The translations under genes and the position numbers were made by a program. The notes beneath the pieces were generated by a model. The model did no database searches. It had not been told where the DNA came from and was given only the letters and a program-made list of their open reading frames with translations. A stretch of DNA of 64,000 nt. Source: Bradyrhizobium sp. 190 (GTDB taxonomy: Bacteria; Pseudomonadota; Alphaproteobacteria; Rhizobiales; Xanthobacteraceae). The stretch lies in NCBI RefSeq assembly GCF_023073415.1, contig NZ_JADPJL010000008.1:434001-498000 (forward strand), given 5' to 3'. Positions 28,962-37,209 of the stretch are shown piece by piece (position 1 is the stretch's first letter; each line of letters begins with the position of its first letter).

Positions 28962-29774
28962 TCACCTGAACGCCGCCCTGATCTCGCCGATCGGCGCCAT
29001 CTCGCGCACAAAGGTGAACGCGCCGTGATCCTTCATCTCGCGGGCACTCTTTAGAAACGCCGCAAGCGCATAGCGGGCCATCGCGCCGCCGACGCTGATG
29101 CGCTTGACGCCTGCGGCTGAGAGTTGATCGACCGTCAGCGTCGGGTCGGCAAAGCCCATCACCAGGTTGAACGGCCTGCCGATGGATGACACCACGGTGC
29201 GGATCGTGTCGATGTCATACAGGCCGGGGGAATACAATACGTTCGCGCCAACGGCCTCGAACGCCTGCAACCGCTTGATGGTGTCGTCGAGATCTTTGCG
29301 GCCGTACAGGAAATTCTCCGCCCGCGCCGTCAGCGTGAACGGGAAGGGGAGTGCGCGCGCGGCCTCGACCGCCGCCTGCACGCGCTCGACCGCGAGCGAG
29401 AAATCGTAGATCGGCTTGCCCGGATCGCCGGTCGAATCCTCGATCGAGCCGCCGACACAGCCGGCTTCGGCCGCGCGCGCGATCGCCTTTGCCGCGGTCT
29501 TCGGATCGTCAGCGCCGCAATTCTCCAGATCGGCGTTGACGGGGAGGTCGGTGGCATCAGCGATCATTCGGCAGTTCTCGATGATGGCATCGAGGCTGAC
29601 GGTGGCGCTGCCGAGCGTATTGGCAAGGCCGAGGCTCGTGGTTGCGAGCGCCTCGAACCCCATCGCGGCGAGCAGTTTTGCCGTGCCTGCGTCCCAGGGA
29701 TTGGGAATGATGAAGGCGCCGGCGCGCGCATGCAGCGCGCGGAACGCTTCGGCTTTTTCCATCTGCGTTCGCAT
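28962..29774 (-). CDS. Isocitrate lyase/PEP mutase-family protein
   Basis: 270 aa TIM-barrel enzyme. Start MRTQMEKAEAFRALHARAGA at 29774; an ATG two codons upstream is possible. Family features: FIIPNPWDAGTAKLLAAMGF, TTSLGLANTLGS, DLPVNADLENCGAD (metal-binding Asp/Glu region), GGSIEDSTGD and TARAENFLYGRKDL. The Cys of the isocitrate-lyase KKCGH motif is absent, so it is in the broader oxaloacetate-decarboxylase/PEP mutase-like group with unknown substrate. Divergent from a LysR gene that probably controls it. Confidence 0.9.
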   Translation of the reverse strand: MRTQMEKAEAFRALHARAGAFIIPNPWDAGTAKLLAAMGFEALATTSLGLANTLGSATVSLDAIIENCRMIADATDLPVNADLENCGADDPKTAAKAIARAAEAGCVGGSIEDSTGDPGKPIYDFSLAVERVQAAVEAARALPFPFTLTARAENFLYGRKDLDDTIKRLQAFEAVGANVLYSPGLYDIDTIRTVVSSIGRPFNLVMGFADPTLTVDQLSAAGVKRISVGGAMARYALAAFLKSAREMKDHGAFTFVREMAPIGEIRAAFR

Positions 29775-29889
29775 CGGCAATCTCCGCTTCGTTGGTTGGT
29801 TCTGGCTGGCGGCGAAACTAGCGGGCTATCTCCCATCAGCCAAATTTGTTATTTCTCTATGCATCATCAGCTTTTTGCATGGAAAAAAC

Positions 29890-30810
29890 ATGGACAGCGA
29901 TGCGCTTCTCACCTTCCTGACCGTTCATCGCCGCGGTGGCATTTCGAGCGCGGCGAAGGCGCTGCACCGCTCGCAGCCGGCGATCTCGCGGCGCATCGCG
30001 CTGCTGGAGCAGGAGCTCGGCGTGCCGCTGTTCGAGCGAATCGCGGGGCGCACGATGCTGAGCGATGCGGGGAGGGTGATGGTGCCGTATGCCGAGCGCG
30101 CGGTCGCCGCCGCCCAGGATGCGGAGAATGCAGTTCGCGCGCTGGCGCGGCCGAATTCAGGGCCCGTTGCGCTCGCGGTAGTCGGCACGCTTGCCGGCGG
30201 GCGGCTGTCGGCGATCCTCAAGCGTTTCGCGGCCGAACATCCCGAAGTCGAATTGAGCCTGCGCACCGCGACCAGCGCGGAGGTCAGCGATCTGATACGG
30301 CGCGGCGAGGCGACCATCGGCCTGCGCTATGACCGCGACCGCTCGCGCGATCTCGATTGCGAATTGCTGTTTGCCGAACCGTTGCAGGTGGTGTGCGCGT
30401 CAGACCATCCGCGCGCCGGACGCCTTGTGACAAAACTCGCCGATCTGCGCGGCGAACGCTGGATCGCATTTCCCGTGGTGCCGGGACGGCGCGAGATCAC
30501 GGCTGCGCATGTCTTTGCGCTGTTTCAGACCCATGGCCTCGGTGAAATCGACTGGACGCCGGTCGACAGCCTGACCGCGCAGAAGCGCCTGGTCGAAGCC
30601 GGCCTCGGCATCGCGCTGTTGTCGGAGAGCAATGCCGCGGAGGAGCTGCGGCACAAGACGATTTCAACCATCGACGTCGGCGATCTGAAGGCGAGCCACG
30701 AGGTCGTGACAGTAACGCGCCGCGGCGGATTCTTGAGCGCGGCGGCGCGGCGATTGATGGAGACCGTTCGTGCGGAATATAAAAAGGCGCGAATGGCGAA
30801 TGGCGAGTAG
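29890..30810 (+). CDS. LysR-family transcriptional regulator
   Basis: 306 aa from ATG 29890 (MDSDALLTFLTVHRRGGISS). HTH at residues 1-60 (SAAKALHRSQPAISRRIALL) and effector-binding domain from ~90 (VALAVVGTLAGGRLSAILKR). The frame is open far upstream, but that part is antisense to the divergent PEP-mutase-family gene. Probable target: that gene, 116 nt away. The last codons (KARMANGE) and the stop fall in a hairpin-forming repeat (30787-30848). Confidence 0.93.
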   Translation: MDSDALLTFLTVHRRGGISSAAKALHRSQPAISRRIALLEQELGVPLFERIAGRTMLSDAGRVMVPYAERAVAAAQDAENAVRALARPNSGPVALAVVGTLAGGRLSAILKRFAAEHPEVELSLRTATSAEVSDLIRRGEATIGLRYDRDRSRDLDCELLFAEPLQVVCASDHPRAGRLVTKLADLRGERWIAFPVVPGRREITAAHVFALFQTHGLGEIDWTPVDSLTAQKRLVEAGLGIALLSESNAAEELRHKTISTIDVGDLKASHEVVTVTRRGGFLSAAARRLMETVRAEYKKARMANGE

Positions 30811-30848
30811 CGAATGGATCTATTCGCTATTCGCCACTCCTTATTCGC
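30787..30848. repeat. Hairpin repeat, GCGAATGGCGA type
   Basis: Arms ggcgagtagcgaat (30802-30815) and attcgctattcgcc (30822-30835) pair at 13 of 14 positions around a 6-nt loop. The surrounding iterated gcgaatgg units are a familiar Bradyrhizobium intergenic repeat. It spans the LysR stop and ends just before the convergent DUF1476 gene, so may act as a bidirectional terminator. Confidence 0.8.
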
Positions 30849-30851
30849 TTC

Positions 30852-31175
30852 TCACGTCCCCGCCTTCACCTGGGCGGCGGCCGCCGCCAGCAGTTCTTCC
30901 ATCTTGGCGCGAACCTCCGGCGCCGCGATGGCAACGCCCTTGGCGGCGAAGTCCTTCACCACCTTGTTCTGGACGTCCTGGTCGCCGGCTTCCTCGAAAT
31001 CAGCCGCGACCACTTCCTTCGAATAGGCCGTGGCGGCATCCCCGGACAGGCCGAGCTTCTCCGCTGCCCAAAGACCGAGCAGCCTGTTGCGGCGGGCCAT
31101 GGCCTTGAACTTCTGCTCCTCGTCGAGGGCGAACTTCTTCTCAAAACCTTCCTCGCGCTTGTCAAAAGTGCTCAT
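30852..31175 (-). CDS. ATP synthase F1 inhibitor subunit zeta (DUF1476)
   Basis: 107 aa, the characteristic DUF1476 protein: MSTFDKREEGFEKKFALDEE, FKAMARRNRLLGLWAAEKLG, YSKEVVAADFEEAGDQDVQN and KGVAIAAPEVRAKMEELL. In Paracoccus and other alphaproteobacteria this family is the zeta subunit, which blocks ATP hydrolysis by F1 through its N-terminal segment. It lies upstream of, and divergent from, purC, a common arrangement in this order. Confidence 0.95.
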   Translation of the reverse strand: MSTFDKREEGFEKKFALDEEQKFKAMARRNRLLGLWAAEKLGLSGDAATAYSKEVVAADFEEAGDQDVQNKVVKDFAAKGVAIAAPEVRAKMEELLAAAAAQVKAGT

Positions 31176-31492
31176 TCTTCGGTTCCAATCCCCGCAAATG
31201 GTAAGCAGGGCCGCGTTGTCGCGGCCCGATCGCCTACCTAGATAGAGGGGGCGAATCGGTAAAACAACGGGCCGTTAGGCCGCAGGCAATCGGTATAAAT
31301 TGGGCCCAATTGGGCCGGGTCGATTGTGCTGCATGGGCCAATCGGATAGGTTGCCATCAGGCTAGGTTCTTGTTCTGTTTCCGGTCGTTCTGTTCGGGAT
31401 CTGGCCTTCACGGCAGCTCCGTCGTGGTCGCAAACCCTTGTCATCCGGAGCACACCAATTTCATGGATTTCAACAAAACACGGTACATCCCT
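31176..31492. other. 317-nt divergent intergenic region upstream of purC
   Basis: Holds the promoters of the zeta-subunit gene and the purC operon. The only structure noted is an AT-broken palindrome (attgggcccaattgggcc, about 31297-31316). No riboswitch was recognised. An ATG at 31463 in frame with purC is a possible alternative purC start ([10 protein letters not shown] extension). Confidence 0.5.
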
Positions 31493-32260
31493 ATGAGCCG
31501 TCGACGCCGTATTTATGAAGGCAAGGCCAAGGTCCTGTATGAAGGCCCGGAGCCGGGAACCCTGATCCAGCACTTCAAGGATGATGCGACCGCGTTCAAT
31601 GCCAAGAAACACCAGGTGATCGAGGGCAAGGGTGTCCTCAACAACCGGATTTCGGAGTACCTGTTTCAGCACCTCAACGACATCGGGGTGCCGACCCATT
31701 TCATCCGCCGTCTCAACATGCGCGAGCAGCTGATTCGCGAGGTCGAGATCGTGCCGCTGGAGGTGGTGGTGCGGAACGTCGCGGCCGGCTCGCTGTCGCA
31801 GCGCCTCGGCATCGAGGAGGGCACGCAGCTGCCGCGCTCGATCATCGAGTTCTATTACAAGAACGACCAGCTCAACGACCCCATGGTGTCGGAAGAGCAT
31901 ATCACCGCGTTCGGCTGGGCGACGCCGCAGGAAATCGACGACATCATGGCGCTTGCCATCCGCGTCAACGACTTCCTGACCGGGCTGTTCCTGGGCATCG
32001 GCATCCGTCTGGTCGATTTCAAGATGGAGTGCGGGCGGCTGTTCGAGAACGAGATGATGCGGATCATCGTCGCCGACGAGATTTCGCCCGACTCCTGCCG
32101 GCTGTGGGACATCAAGTCGAACGAGAAGCTCGACAAGGATCGTTTCCGCCGCGACCTCGGCGGCCTCCTCGAGGCCTATACCGAAGTGGCAAAGCGGCTG
32201 GGCATTCTGATGGAGAACGAGCGTCCGGCCGGTACCGGTCCGGTGCTGGTGAAAAGCTGA
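31493..32260 (+). CDS. purC: Phosphoribosylaminoimidazole-succinocarboxamide synthase (SAICAR synthetase)
   Basis: 255 aa from ATG 31493 ([20 protein letters not shown]), the family-typical start. Purine pathway step joining CAIR and aspartate with ATP. Motifs: [41 protein letters not shown] (~residues 86-102), [35 protein letters not shown]. First of purC-purS-purQ, followed by a TctC gene; purL is 3 kb downstream. Confidence 0.97.
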   Translation: MSRRRRIYEGKAKVLYEGPEPGTLIQHFKDDATAFNAKKHQVIEGKGVLNNRISEYLFQHLNDIGVPTHFIRRLNMREQLIREVEIVPLEVVVRNVAAGSLSQRLGIEEGTQLPRSIIEFYYKNDQLNDPMVSEEHITAFGWATPQEIDDIMALAIRVNDFLTGLFLGIGIRLVDFKMECGRLFENEMMRIIVADEISPDSCRLWDIKSNEKLDKDRFRRDLGGLLEAYTEVAKRLGILMENERPAGTGPVLVKS

Positions 32261-32292
32261 CGCAAGAACTGAGAAGAACTGGGGCAAGTCTC

Positions 32293-32532
32293 GTGAAGGC
32301 ACGCGTTACCGTTACGTTGAAATCGGGCATTCTCGATCCGCAGGGCAAGGCCATCGAAGGCGCGCTGAAATCGCTCGGCGTCGATGGCGTCGCCAGCGTC
32401 CGCCAGGGCAAGGTGTTCGACATTGAATTGTCGGGCGCCGACAGGGCCAAGGCCGAGGCGGCATTGAAGGATGCCGCCGATAAGCTGTTGGCGAATACGG
32501 TGATCGAGAATTACAGAGTCGAACTTCTCTAG
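32293..32532 (+). CDS. purS: Phosphoribosylformylglycinamidine synthase subunit PurS
   Basis: 79 aa with a GTG start at 32293 ([20 protein letters not shown]). It bridges PurL and PurQ in the FGAM synthase complex. The [20 protein letters not shown] segment and the ending [11 protein letters not shown] are typical of PurS. The gap to purC is 32 nt and to purQ 11 nt, so all three should be one transcript. The longer open frame that includes it has no better start. Confidence 0.95.
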   Translation: MKARVTVTLKSGILDPQGKAIEGALKSLGVDGVASVRQGKVFDIELSGADRAKAEAALKDAADKLLANTVIENYRVELL

Positions 32533-32543
32533 GCGCGCCTCCC

Positions 32544-33245
32544 ATGAAATCAGCCGTTCTCGTCTTCCCCGGAATCAATCGCGAGCGCGACATGGCGCGT
32601 GCTCTGAAACTCGCCTCCGGGCAGGAGGCCGCGATGGTCTGGCATGCCGACACGGCGCTGCCTGATGGCACTGACCTCGTGGTCGTGCCCGGCGGCTTTT
32701 CCTATGGCGATTACCTGCGTTGCGGGGCAATTGCCGCGCGCGCGCCGGTGATGGACGCGGTGCGCAAGTTTGCGGCCGATGGCGGTCTCGTGCTGGGCGT
32801 CTGCAACGGCTTTCAGATCCTGTGCGAAGCCGGCCTGTTGCCCGGCGTCCTGATGCGCAATTCACGGCTGAAATTCATCTGCAAGGACGTGCATCTGCGG
32901 GTCGAGCGCTCGGATACGCCGTTCACGCGCGGCTATAACGCCGGCCAGGTCATTCGCGTGCCGGTCGCGCATGGCGAGGGCAATTACGAGGCCGACGAAG
33001 AGACGGTCAAGCGGCTGGAGGGCGAGGGGCGGGTGCTCTACCGCTACTGCTCGGCAGAGGGCGTCGTCGACGAGGAATCCAACATCAACGGCGCTGCCGA
33101 GTCGATCGCCGGCATCGTCAACGAGCGCGGCAATGTGCTCGGCATGATGCCGCACCCGGAAAACCACGTCGAAGACATCATGGGCTGCACCGATGGCCGT
33201 GGCCTGTTCGCGGGCCTTGCGGCGCATCTGGAAAAAGCCGCGTGA
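32544..33245 (+). CDS. purQ: Phosphoribosylformylglycinamidine synthase subunit PurQ (glutaminase)
   Basis: 233 aa class I glutamine amidotransferase that feeds ammonia to PurL. The nucleophile Cys lies in [17 protein letters not shown] (~residue 90), the catalytic His/Glu in [11 protein letters not shown] (~residues 214-224). Other landmarks: [17 protein letters not shown] and [16 protein letters not shown]. Its stop overlaps by 4 nt (GTGA) with the start of the TctC gene, so the two are probably translationally coupled. Confidence 0.97.
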   Translation: MKSAVLVFPGINRERDMARALKLASGQEAAMVWHADTALPDGTDLVVVPGGFSYGDYLRCGAIAARAPVMDAVRKFAADGGLVLGVCNGFQILCEAGLLPGVLMRNSRLKFICKDVHLRVERSDTPFTRGYNAGQVIRVPVAHGEGNYEADEETVKRLEGEGRVLYRYCSAEGVVDEESNINGAAESIAGIVNERGNVLGMMPHPENHVEDIMGCTDGRGLFAGLAAHLEKAA

Positions 33246-34207
33246 AATCCATCATGATGCGCTTGGCCGTTACCGCTGCGGCCTTCTCGCTCGCCGCAAC
33301 CGCCCAGGCGCAGGACTATCCCAAGCGTCCCATCAACATGATCGTGCCGTTCGCGGCCGGCGGCACTTCCGACGTGATCGCGCGCGTGGTCGCCGAGGAG
33401 ATGGCCAAGTCGCTCGGGCAGCCGATCGTGATCGAGAATGTCGCTGGTGCCGGCGGTTCGACCGCGCTGACGCGTGCGGCGCGCGCGGAAGCCGACGGCT
33501 ATACGATCGCCATCGGCAATGCGGGCACCAGCGCCGCGACCTATACGATCTATCCGAAACTGCCATTCACGCCGGGCTCGTTTGTCCCCATCGCCATGGT
33601 CGCGAAGACCTTCGGCATCGTCGCGCTGCGCAAGGATTTTCCGGCGAAGAACCTGCAGGAATTCATTGCCTATGCGAAGAAAAATCCCGGCAAGGTCAAT
33701 CTCGGCCATGCCGGCGCCGGCTCATCGAATTTCCTGATCTGCAAGAGCTTTGCGCAGGCCGCGGGCATCGACGTGACGCTGGTCGGCTATCGCGGCGCGG
33801 CGCCGGCGCTGACGGATGCGATCGGCGGCCAGATCGACGGCGTCTGCGACTCGGCCGCCTCGGTGTCGCAGGCCATCGACGACAAGCTGGTGAGAGGCCT
33901 CGTGGTCGGCTCGACGGTGCGGCTTGCGACCTTGCCCGATCTGCCGACATCGGCGGAAGCCAGCCTTCCGGATTTCGAAGCGCAGGGCTGGAACGGCCTG
34001 TTCGCGCCGAAGGGCACGCCGCCTGCGATCGTCGCGAAACTGAACGCCGCGGCCAAGGCCGCCGTCGAGAGCGAGGCGGTGAAGAAGCGCTTTCACGATT
34101 CCTCTACCGTCGCTCCCGACGCCAACGAGCACGCGAGCGAAGTGCTGGGACAATTGGTGACGCGCGACGTCGAGAAATACAGGAAGCTGCTGGAAGAGAA
34201 GAAGTAG
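33242..34207 (+). CDS. TctC/Bug-family substrate-binding protein embedded in the pur operon
   Basis: 321 aa with signal peptide ([20 protein letters not shown], cut near AQAQD). Bug-family features: [83 protein letters not shown] start at 33242 overlaps the purQ stop; ATGs at 33254 and 33257 are alternatives. No transporter membrane genes adjoin. A rho-independent terminator follows 24 nt after the stop, so the transcript purC-S-Q-tctC ends here and purL is transcribed separately. Ligand unknown. Confidence 0.93.
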   Translation: MKSIMMRLAVTAAAFSLAATAQAQDYPKRPINMIVPFAAGGTSDVIARVVAEEMAKSLGQPIVIENVAGAGGSTALTRAARAEADGYTIAIGNAGTSAATYTIYPKLPFTPGSFVPIAMVAKTFGIVALRKDFPAKNLQEFIAYAKKNPGKVNLGHAGAGSSNFLICKSFAQAAGIDVTLVGYRGAAPALTDAIGGQIDGVCDSAASVSQAIDDKLVRGLVVGSTVRLATLPDLPTSAEASLPDFEAQGWNGLFAPKGTPPAIVAKLNAAAKAAVESEAVKKRFHDSSTVAPDANEHASEVLGQLVTRDVEKYRKLLEEKK

Positions 34208-34228
34208 CACGCAAGCGACCAGAGACAC

Positions 34229-34259
34229 GAAAAAGCCCCGCCAAGCGGGGCTTTTTATT
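34229..34259 (+). terminator. Rho-independent terminator of the purCSQ-tctC transcript
   Basis: gaaaaagccccgccaagcgg ggctttttatt: an 8-bp GC stem (agccccgc/gcggggct) with a short loop, followed by a T-run. It is 22 nt past the TctC stop. Confidence 0.92.
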
Positions 34260-34284
34260 GCCTGCTTATTACCTGCCAGATGTC

Positions 34285-34623
34285 TTACCTGCCAGGTGTC
34301 GAGCCGGGTGCTGCCGGCGTCAACGTCGAACCGCTGGGCGAGGGATTGAGAAGCGTGTTCCCCGACGGGTTCAGTCCGCTATTCCGTCCGGCCGCGGCAC
34401 TGCCGGCACTATTGCTCATGCCGGTGCCAGGATCAGTACCCGTCGCATTACCCGTCGCATTGCCAGTGGTCGTTCCGCCCGTGGAAGATCCCGTCGTCGC
34501 GCCGCTTGTTGCCGCGCCGCCCGTGGCCGAACTTCCGCCGGTGGAGCCGCCGGTGGACTGCGCGAGCGCCCAAGTGCCCGTGAATGCCAACGCTGTCGCC
34601 AATGCCAAAGTTGCGAGTTTCAT
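34285..34623 (-). CDS. Secreted low-complexity Gly/Ser/Thr-rich protein
   Basis: 112 aa from ATG 34623 (MKLATLALATALAFTGTWAL, signal peptide cut after ALAQ). The mature part is made of short Gly/Ser/Thr/Ala/Asn repeats (STGGSTGGSSATGG; GNATGNATGTDPGTG) and ends NLLNPSPSGSTLTPAAPG. No domain. Such proteins are common in Bradyrhizobium and may be envelope-associated, but function is unknown. Weak coding evidence apart from the signal peptide and the third-base pattern. Confidence 0.6.
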   Translation of the reverse strand: MKLATLALATALAFTGTWALAQSTGGSTGGSSATGGAATSGATTGSSTGGTTTGNATGNATGTDPGTGMSNSAGSAAAGRNSGLNPSGNTLLNPSPSGSTLTPAAPGSTPGR

Positions 34624-34871
34624 GATTGCTCCTTTTCTTGCTTCGTAACGGCCAACAAGGTTCGCCATGACAGCGTTCCCGCCTGCCGATCACAGTTCGT
34701 TGCTGTTCCCATGAAGATTTTCACTGGCCACAAATGTGGAATCGCAGTGTTGCTTCTGTGGAATCGCTGGCCGATATTTCACACCCATTCACAACTGAAG
34801 ATTGTCTGATTGAACTTGCCGCGCTATCAAGGCCACTAAGGATCGTCCATCCGGTTTGCCTGGAATGCGCC

Positions 34872-35609
34872 ATGCCCGTTGCTCTCGTCGTCTTGCTGCT
34901 CGATATCACGCTGATCTATCACGCATCTAGGACCGGCCGCCTGCAGCCCTGGGCCTTCATCATCCTGATGATCCCGCTGGTCGGCGCGCTCGCCTACATC
35001 GTCGTCGAACTGGTGCCGGAATGGTTTGGAAGTCCCGGTGCCCAACAGGCACGCAAGCGCATCGCCGGCAAACTCGACCCGGAAAAGCTCTATCGCGAGC
35101 TATCCGATCGGCTCGTCAACACAGACACTGTTGCCAATCGCGCCGCGCTGGCAGCGGAGTGCCTGAGGCTCGCAAGATTCGACGAAGCGGTGCGTCACTA
35201 CGATCACATCCTGATGCTGCCGCTCGGTGGTGAGCCGGCCTATGCGCTGGGCAGGGCGCAGGCCGAATTCGGTCGCAACCGTCCGGCCGAGGCTCTCGCC
35301 ACGTTGGACGATCTGCAAAAGCGCTGGCCGGACTTTGAATCGGCCGAGGCGCATTTGCTCTACGCGCGTTCGTTGGCAGAGGTCGGGCGGATCGACGAGG
35401 CGCTCGAAGAATACTACGCGCTGGTGCCGTACGCTCCCGGTGCGGAGGCACGGGTCCGCTACGGCATGCTGCTGCGCGTGGTCGGCCGCGACGCCGAGGC
35501 CAGAGTGGTGTTCAATGAACTGCTGCTCCAGATGAAGCGCGCGCCCAAATATCTGCGCGAGGCGCAGGCGGAATGGCTGTCGATCGCCGAAACGCAATTG
35601 CTGAGCTGA
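34872..35609 (+). CDS. Membrane-anchored TPR protein
   Basis: 245 aa from ATG 34872 (MPVALVVLLLDITLIYHASR); a longer frame starts at 34734. Two N-terminal helices (VALVVLLLDITLIYHAS; PWAFIILMIPLVGALAYIVV) resemble the PLD-nuclease N-terminal anchor. The rest is helical TPR-like repeats: TVANRAALAAECLRLARFDE, YALGRAQAEFGRNRPAEALA, FESAEAHLLYARSLAEVGRI, AEARVRYGMLLRVVGRDAEA. It probably scaffolds protein interactions on the cytoplasmic side of the membrane. No evident operon partner. Confidence 0.85.
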   Translation: MPVALVVLLLDITLIYHASRTGRLQPWAFIILMIPLVGALAYIVVELVPEWFGSPGAQQARKRIAGKLDPEKLYRELSDRLVNTDTVANRAALAAECLRLARFDEAVRHYDHILMLPLGGEPAYALGRAQAEFGRNRPAEALATLDDLQKRWPDFESAEAHLLYARSLAEVGRIDEALEEYYALVPYAPGAEARVRYGMLLRVVGRDAEARVVFNELLLQMKRAPKYLREAQAEWLSIAETQLLS

Positions 35610-35639
35610 GTTTGCGAGACCTCCACGGTCGATGGATGA

Positions 35640-36569
35640 CTATCGTCTGGGCCGCTTGAGCCACCGCCTGTAAGCGTCTTTCGGAATCGTCATGGCCGCT
35701 ACCCCCGCCATGACGAGCACGAGGCCAAGGGCCAGGTTCGGCGGCACGGATTCGCCGAGCAGCAGCACCGACAGGCCGACGCCGATCGGGATGCGCAAAT
35801 AGCCTTGCGCATTGGTGGTGAGCGTGCCGAGCCGCGTCAGGCACATGTAGAACAGCATCAGGCCAAATGCGCTCGAGAATATGCCCATCGCGGCCGTGGC
35901 CACCAGCGCCTCGGCTGTCGGCCGCAAAGTCCAGGGATGGTCTATGATCAGCGCGAACGGCAACAGCACCATGCCGCCGAACAGCAGCGAGCCCGCGGCC
36001 ACCACCATCGGGTCGTAGTCGGTCAGCCGCAGCCCGAAGATCGTGGCGCAGGCGAACGAGATGGTGGCGATCAGGATGACGATCTCGGCAAGGATGTTGG
36101 CATCGAGCGTAGCGAGCGCGTCGAGGCCGATGATCACGGCCGTTCCGACAAGGCCCAGAATGGCGCCGGCGAGCTTGAGCAGCGTGGCCGGCTCGTGCCG
36201 CGTAATGGCCCAGGTGATGAGGAAGGCGAAGATCGGCGTGGTCGAGGCCAGCACCACCGTATTTGACGCCGGCACATATTGCTGCGCCCAGGTGATCAGC
36301 AGGAACGGAAACGTCGAGTTGATGGTCTGTTGCTGGGCGAACAGTTTCCAGGCCTTGAAGTCCGTCGGCATCTGGATCCCGCGGATGCGCAAGACCACGA
36401 GCAGAAAGCCTGCGGCGATCAGCGAGCGCGCCGAGATGAAGGTGATCGGCGGGAATGATCCGAGCCCGATCTTGGTCAGTGGATAGGTCGAACTCCAGCA
36501 GCACGCCAGCGCGAGCAGCAACACATAGTCGCGCCAGCCGCGACGGGCCTGTGGCGCGTCAGGTGGCAA
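35640..36569 (-). CDS. EamA/DMT-family transporter
   Basis: 309 aa with ten hydrophobic helices in two EamA repeats (~15-140 and ~155-295). Typical starts of the repeats: YVLLLALACCWSSTYPLTKI and ILAEIVILIATISFACATIF; signature-like AQQYVPASNTVVLASTTPIF. Exporter of metabolites or amino acids by family; substrate unknown. Its start overlaps the 3' end of the thioesterase gene by 11 nt, so they are co-transcribed and probably translationally coupled. Confidence 0.92.
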   Translation of the reverse strand: MPPDAPQARRGWRDYVLLLALACCWSSTYPLTKIGLGSFPPITFISARSLIAAGFLLVVLRIRGIQMPTDFKAWKLFAQQQTINSTFPFLLITWAQQYVPASNTVVLASTTPIFAFLITWAITRHEPATLLKLAGAILGLVGTAVIIGLDALATLDANILAEIVILIATISFACATIFGLRLTDYDPMVVAAGSLLFGGMVLLPFALIIDHPWTLRPTAEALVATAAMGIFSSAFGLMLFYMCLTRLGTLTTNAQGYLRIPIGVGLSVLLLGESVPPNLALGLVLVMAGVAAMTIPKDAYRRWLKRPRR

Positions 36570-37047
36570 CGGCGCCTGTGCCTGCCGGCTTCTTCCACTT
36601 CACCCGCTTGATGGTGCCTGAGAAGGTGAACAGCGACCGTTCGCCGGATTTCAGCACACCGCGCAGGAAGATCAGCGAGCCGCCGGCGCGGGTGATTTCG
36701 CCCTCGCATTCGACCAGCTCGCCCTCGCGCGCGGCGTCGAGAAACTCGCAGGCGAACGACACCGTGACGCCCGGCCCTTCCAGCACGGAGGAGGCGATCG
36801 CAAACAGGCAGTAATCGGCGAACGACATGAAGCAGCCGCCATGGACGTTGCGCATGCCGTTGAGGTGCTTCTTTTCGACCCGGAACGCGCATTGCACGCG
36901 GCCGTTTTCGTCCATCCGGTGCCAGAACGGGCCGTTATGGGTCTCAAAACTGTCGCGGGTCCAGGTCCGCCAACCCGCAAATTCGCCCTCGGTTTCGACA
37001 TGCAGGTCGGGGCGCTGGTCGAATGCATTTTTGGGGAGTTCGTTCAC
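36559..37047 (-). CDS. PaaI-family hotdog thioesterase
   Basis: 162 aa single hotdog domain. The conserved stretch is LNGMRNVHGGCFMSFADYCL (~residues 62-81), with HGG-x7-D as the PaaI-type catalytic motif (H69, D78 region); the core strand GVTVSFACEFLDAAREGELV follows. Likely hydrolyses an acyl-CoA of unknown type. First gene of a two-gene unit with the EamA transporter. The 162 nt between it and purL contain the purL promoter region. Confidence 0.9.
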   Translation of the reverse strand: MNELPKNAFDQRPDLHVETEGEFAGWRTWTRDSFETHNGPFWHRMDENGRVQCAFRVEKKHLNGMRNVHGGCFMSFADYCLFAIASSVLEGPGVTVSFACEFLDAAREGELVECEGEITRAGGSLIFLRGVLKSGERSLFTFSGTIKRVKWKKPAGTGAVAT

Positions 37048-37209
37048 TAAAAATAGCCCTTCAATCCGGTGTTTCCGCCCTTAAATCCGATCCGGGAACG
37101 ATGTGCAAACGCCGATCCTGCAAGCCTCCCCCCGCAAAGCTCTGGACAGGGCGGAAATGCGCCATAAAAGGCCTTTTCGCACCCCCTCGATCTTCCTAAG
37201 AAGAGACCC

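Noticed and set aside
34285..34623. Gly/Ser/Thr-rich frame as an antifreeze or adhesin repeat protein
   Set aside because: Repeats are too short and irregular to assign; kept only as a secreted low-complexity protein.
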